A DNA stretch of 64,000 nt from Evernia prunastri (Eukaryota > Ascomycota > Lecanoromycetes > Lecanorales > Parmeliaceae). The notes under the pieces are model-generated. The model saw only the letters and a list, made by a program, of their open reading frames with translations. It did not search any database and was not told the origin of the DNA. Shown here piece by piece: positions 60,275 through 64,000 of this stretch; the first letter of the stretch is position 1, and each line of letters starts with the position of its first letter. The position numbers and the translations under genes were made by a program. The stretch is from NCBI GenBank assembly GCA_003184365.1, contig NKYR01000005.1, positions 496,001 through 560,000 of the forward strand, in the 5' to 3' direction.

Positions 60275-60308
60275 TGCCGTTGCCGTTAGCGTTAGCGTTA
60301 GCGTTAGA
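60275..60308. repeat. (GTTGCC)n(GTTAGC)n hexamer repeat
   Basis: Two to three GTTGCC units grading into four GTTAGC units, preceded by a doubled GGTACC. Simple-sequence repeat. Confidence 0.75.
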
Positions 60309-60660
60309 GATACCGATACCTGTGGTGGCGCTAAGGTACGACAACCGCCTCCTACTTTATCTTCTATCAATTGTTGTTGGGTTAGCATTCTTCACAGGCC
60401 CAGGGTAGGTGTAGTAGTGTAAGGTGGGTGTGGTATTGGTGGAAAAGGGTAAGATACATGAATGAGGAGTGAGGCTGAAGTTCAAGCCTTCAAATCTTAA
60501 AACATCTATCTCATAGTGTGCTCTGTAGATAAATGACGAGACGGCAGCGTGGGATTTGAGTTAGGTATTTGGAAACTTTTTTGACTTTTGCTGCAGCAGT
60601 GCAGATCTCCGACTCCCGAGTGCAGGTCGCATCTCGCATCTCATCATTCGTCTTGACCTT

Positions 60661-60762
60661 AGAAGAAAAGGAAAAAAGGAAAAAAAGAAAAAAGAAAAAA
60701 GAAAAAAGAAAAAAGAAAAAAGAAAAAAGAAAAAAGAAAAAAGAAAAAAGAAAAAAGAAAAA
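60661..60762. repeat. (GAAAAAA)n microsatellite
   Basis: About a dozen G(A)6 heptamers forming a 100-base pure purine strand. Translations across it are artefacts. Confidence 0.9.
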
Positions 60763-61779
60763 AAGGAAAGGAGTGCCTGCGAAGCTGGGGATTCACATGG
60801 TTAAGTAAGTAGTGAGGGTGGTGTGCATATGTGGTTCCTCCTCTGATCCAATCCACATCGTTCAATACCATCTGACAGCTTCTTCTCAGAAGTATTCTAC
60901 CATGCGGTAGGGTCCGGATCATGCATGGTATCTGGTCAAAGTAGCAATGGCTGAGACCTCTACAAGATTCGCCCAGAAGCTTGTCTCCCGTCCCCGGTGG
61001 TATGGTTCGGTAATCGGCCCTTCTCGAACGTCTCGCATACGGGGCATGATTCCATTAAATGTCCCGATCTTGACAGATCATTTGGTTGTGAGTTTACGAG
61101 TAAGCATCGGAGATGGAATGGGTTGGTCTATGGTTGACTGTATCATAATCGATCAAACGTTCTGACCGGTTGGAAAATGGTTCATACCTACTGCTAGCGT
61201 GCACATACCGAACATGAAGAAAAAGAAGACGAGTCAAGAGTCAGGTGTGGAATGTGTAGGTCGTCTCGTCATCTCTTCTCAGGTATCGTCTAACTCCTAT
61301 AGCTCATGCCACCGGATACTAGCTTGGTGATATACGAGTCGACCAAGGATAGGCCTACCTAGAAAGGTGGACCGCAGATCTCCGTACGTTACCATGCACG
61401 CATGTTCTTTACTTGACCAAAAGGTAGAAACCGCAGATCTCCGTACATATCCTGCAACCCTGCGTATTAAACTTCGAGATTTTGCATATACTTTCAACGG
61501 TAAAAAAAACTATCACCAAAATTTCAAAAGGCCGCCAAGGCAGAGATCACCGCGCCTCATGCATTTTCAAAAGCTCTGCCTTCGTTCATTTGTTGCATAC
61601 TTGTTCGAACTACGATAAATCTTATCCTAGTCTAGCAACGTGAGTGCGGCAGTCAATATTGCCCAAAATCGTCCCCCATAATAATAGCTTTAATCCTCTA
61701 AAAGTGAATTATCCTCTACGAACTTGGCTTCAGTCCTCCGCTAACCCAGCCCTTGAGTCAGGACTGTGCGGGAGGAGCT

Positions 61780-63567
61780 ATGTCTCATCCAGAAAGCGCT
61801 GCGAGCAGTCAACCCTTAAACTCCCAGCCTCATGGAAGCAAGCGTGGAGCCTGCGATCGTTGTCGCGGCCAGAAACTCAAATGTCGACGCGAGGACCAGA
61901 GCCAAGGCTCCCTTCAAGCTACTTGTGTCCGCTGTTCCAAAGCAAGTGCCACCTGCAGCTATGGCATAGCCAAGCGTGCTGGTAGAACTCCCGGATCCAA
62001 TGCTTTCCCTTCCCAAGGGCGGGGAGGGGATGCCGGTGGTAATTCCCAGAAAGTTGAGATTGCCTCGAGACCCACGGTCAGAGCAAGCGGTGAAAGTGGC
62101 TTTCTCAGCAGAAACACGGATGGGTGGCAGGACCGCCGTGGAACTGGAGATCGGGAAGGTAGTCTTTCGTTAGGAATGTGTCCCGCTGATCAAGCCAGTG
62201 ATGTGGAAAATGAGGATACCACTATGGTACACCCATCAAACCCTTTGGCTCTGGACGACGTCTCGAACATCTTCAGCGGAGTCGACTTTGACTTTCCCGC
62301 ATTCTCCCCGTCCTCGACTATGACTGCGTCCTGGCCCGACAGAATGTTGCCGCCATTCTCCGACAACGACATAGGAAAAGCCACAAGTCTCGACCCTTGC
62401 GGTTCACAATACAGCTGGGCCTTCTACCCCCATCAAGGTCAGCACATGGGCATCCAGACACCAACTACTTCGACCACTGGTAACGATGGACAGTCCAGAC
62501 ATGTAGGTGCCAATGCATATGAGACATCTGCGCAAGTATGCTAAACCAATGAGCAGATATCCGCCGCGTCAGATGAGGTAATGGATCTTGACTTGCCGGG
62601 CGAAAACGCCCATACAGCACAATTCGGCCCGACAAAGGCTCTTAATGCTCAGCCGGATCAAGCCCGTGACAGGAGAAGAGAAACATCGCGGATATCCGAA
62701 AATATTGGCATGAGCTCGGTGGCCGATCTCGCCTTCTGCAAAGAGTTCGCCGAGAAAGACGCCAAGATCAAGACCGATGGAAAGGTTCATGCGGTCAACG
62801 AAACCCAACATCAACGTATGCAGGAGCTCTCCGAATTAACAATGGATCTGTACGCGCAACTGGCTGCCAACGAGCGCGAGAACCATAAGGGTATGTCCGG
62901 CGCCGCGGCGACGAAATTCCAAGACCAATTCATAGGCAGCGTCTTGAAGAGTGCCAACACTTTCTTGACACTGCTGATGTCCTTTTCCGCACCCGCCGAG
63001 AGCTCCAGCAACAGCGGCACCTCGCCTTCAGCATCAGCCCTGGATTATGACGACCCTGCCGTGGACGGACCGGTGCAACATCCGTATCACAAGCTTCCCG
63101 CTGCCAGCTCTGACGATTCCAAGCCGCTTCCCCCAATTGAAGTGACGACGGTCCTCCAGCTGCTCACCTGCTACATCCGAATCACCCATCTCTACAGCAT
63201 CATGTACGCCCGCATCCTCGACTACATGCTCGCCTTTCCCCAGCGCGTCGATTCGGTCCCCCCCATCTTCCCCGGTATGCAGGTCGGAGGCGTTTCGTTG
63301 GACAAATTCGGCGCGTTCCAGGTCAAGATGCTGCTGCAGATTAGCGTGCATGTGCTCGGGGGGATCGAATCGGCTTTGGGCTTGCCGCAGGAGTATAGGG
63401 TCGGGAAGAGGAAAGGCGGGGAGGGGGTCCTGGGGCCGAGCGTTAGCGAAGGGTTTCTGAAGTGTTTGATGAGGGAGGGGGCGTGGAGGGGGAACAAGGT
63501 GGAGTGCGTGGGGGAGCAGTTGGGGGGTTTGAGGAGGGTGTTGAAGGGTGCTACTGATTTTCAGTGA
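61780..63567 (+). CDS. Zn2Cys6 transcription factor, AflR-like layout
   Basis: Two exons, 61780-62502 and 62557-63567, encode 577 residues. The zinc cluster is Cys25, 28, 35, 49, 52 and 59 (ACDRCRGQKLKC, then CVRCSKASATC), with an unusually long 13-residue middle loop, followed by SYGIAKRAGR. The C-terminal half (~430-570) carries the helical block seen in secondary-metabolism C6 regulators (LQLLTCYIRITHLYSIMYAR, then KMLLQISVHVLGGIESALGL). The single frame is interrupted by one TAA at 62542-62544. A 54-base intron (GTAGGT donor at 62503, CTAAAC branch, GAGCAG acceptor) removes it in phase. Because the intron is a multiple of three, retention would truncate the protein at ~254 residues, leaving only the DNA-binding half. 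Neighbouring synthase genes are absent, so it may act on genes elsewhere. Confidence 0.85.
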
Positions 63568-64000
63568 CGTGGTTTGACAGGGGATGGATGGATGGATGGA
63601 TTTCTCCTTTTTCCACCTAGCCGTAGGGGAAATGAAGGGAATACGAGGTCCCTTTCCCCGTACCGTACTTTAGCAAGGCTCAACGATGTTGCATCTATTC
63701 AATTGTCGGATGAGGAAGAAATTGGCAAAAACAGATAGCTCAGCGATAGTACACTGGAACTGTAGTAACAGATTGGGTAAAGTCTCGAAAGAGAAAGCAC
63801 AAAGAACAGTAACTTTTCCAAAAGGGAAAATGACAAAAGCCCCCCGGTCCCCCGACAGAACACGACTCTACCCCCTTCCCAACCCCCTCTCCTCCCCTCA
63901 CAGCCCCAACTCCCCAAACAAAAGCGCATACCCAACCCCCACGCCCTCCCACCACCCCTGCCCCCCTTCCCGGACCCCAACATCGTGGATATGCCTCGCC
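63568..64000. other. window-end spacer
   Basis: Contains a (GGAT)n tract at about 63580-63600 and C-rich DNA toward the end. No complete gene. A possible minus-strand coding end is listed separately. Confidence 0.5.
63898..64000 (-). CDS. possible 3' end of a minus-strand gene
   Basis: From the window edge a minus-strand frame runs 33 codons to a TGA at 63900-63898 and reads RHIHDVGVREGGQGWWEGVG and YALLFGELGL. The composition and its ending resemble a real C-terminus, but the DNA is very G-rich on this strand and the piece is short. No family is recognised. Confidence 0.3.
   Translation of the reverse strand, partial: ARHIHDVGVREGGQGWWEGVGVGYALLFGELGL

Larger units (their letters stand above)
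60194..61779. other. intergenic DNA with simple repeats
   Basis: 1.6 kb with GTTGCC/GTTAGC hexamers (60275-60308) and the (GAAAAAA)n tract. No gene is supported. The last few hundred bases should contain the promoter of the Zn2Cys6 gene. Confidence 0.5.

Noticed and set aside
62536..62556. A 21-base GTATGC...CAG intron removing the TAA in the last Zn2Cys6 gene
   Set aside because: Too short for spliceosomal splicing, with the branch site almost touching the donor. The 54-base intron starting at 62503 is preferred.
54360..63567. Secondary-metabolite cluster (FAD oxidoreductase, reductase, C6 regulator)
   Set aside because: No synthase, transporter or P450 lies between or near them, the spacing is wide and a mobile element intervenes.

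Overview
The window is nuclear DNA of a filamentous ascomycete (Pezizomycotina). Most genes are broken by short spliceosomal introns (about 50-160 nt, GT...AG, with CTAAC/CTGAC-type branch sites 10-25 nt before the acceptor). The gene set is typical of moulds: Zn2Cys6 regulators, an FlbC-like C2H2 regulator, a Gin4/Hsl1-type kinase and a berberine-bridge-type oxidoreductase. I cannot place it to class or genus. Exon joins below were worked out by hand from splice signals and reading-frame continuity. There is no RNA evidence.

Layout. 0-1.3 kb: a DUF2461 nuclear-type protein. 1.3-10.4 kb: gene-poor, microsatellite-rich DNA. 10.4-12.2 kb: FlbC-like C2H2 regulator. 13.8-18.1 kb: Gin4/Hsl1-type septin/cell-cycle kinase. 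18.7-21.6 kb (minus): POP1 of RNase P/MRP. 22.0-24.3 kb: a divergent pair, an af470-like monooxygenase (minus) and a DUF1348 NTF2-fold protein (plus). 25.1-26.6 kb (minus): proline/glutamine-rich Zn2Cys6 regulator. 26.6-33.3 kb: no gene recognised. 33.3-37.6 kb (minus): large six-exon RRM-type RNA-binding protein. 38.5-39.2 kb: a nearly open minus frame with two stops. 39.7-40.5 kb (minus): ARPC4 of the Arp2/3 complex. 41.2-42.3 kb (minus): small Zn2Cys6 regulator. 44.2-46.5 kb: NirA/Nit4-like Zn2Cys6 regulator with a one-base frameshift. 47.1-48.2 kb: OMS1-like mitochondrial methyltransferase. 48.2-54.2 kb: no intact gene, a HET-like remnant and an assembly gap with a duplicated flank. 54.4-56.2 kb (minus): secreted BBE-type FAD oxidoreductase. 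57.4-58.5 kb: Plr1-type aldo/keto reductase. 59.75-60.19 kb: a foldback (MITE-like) element. 61.8-63.6 kb: fourth Zn2Cys6 regulator. The last 100 bases may hold the 3' end of a minus-strand gene.

Housekeeping genes (POP1, ARPC4, OMS1, Gin4-type kinase) are interleaved with regulators and single redox enzymes. No polyketide, peptide or terpene synthase is present, so the window is not a biosynthetic cluster. I found no tRNA, rRNA, CRISPR array or intact transposase, and nothing I would call a new system with confidence. The best leads are the foldback element, the ARPC4 gene whose start codon forms its own 3-nt exon, the frameshifted regulator, and the divergent monooxygenase/NTF2-fold pair.
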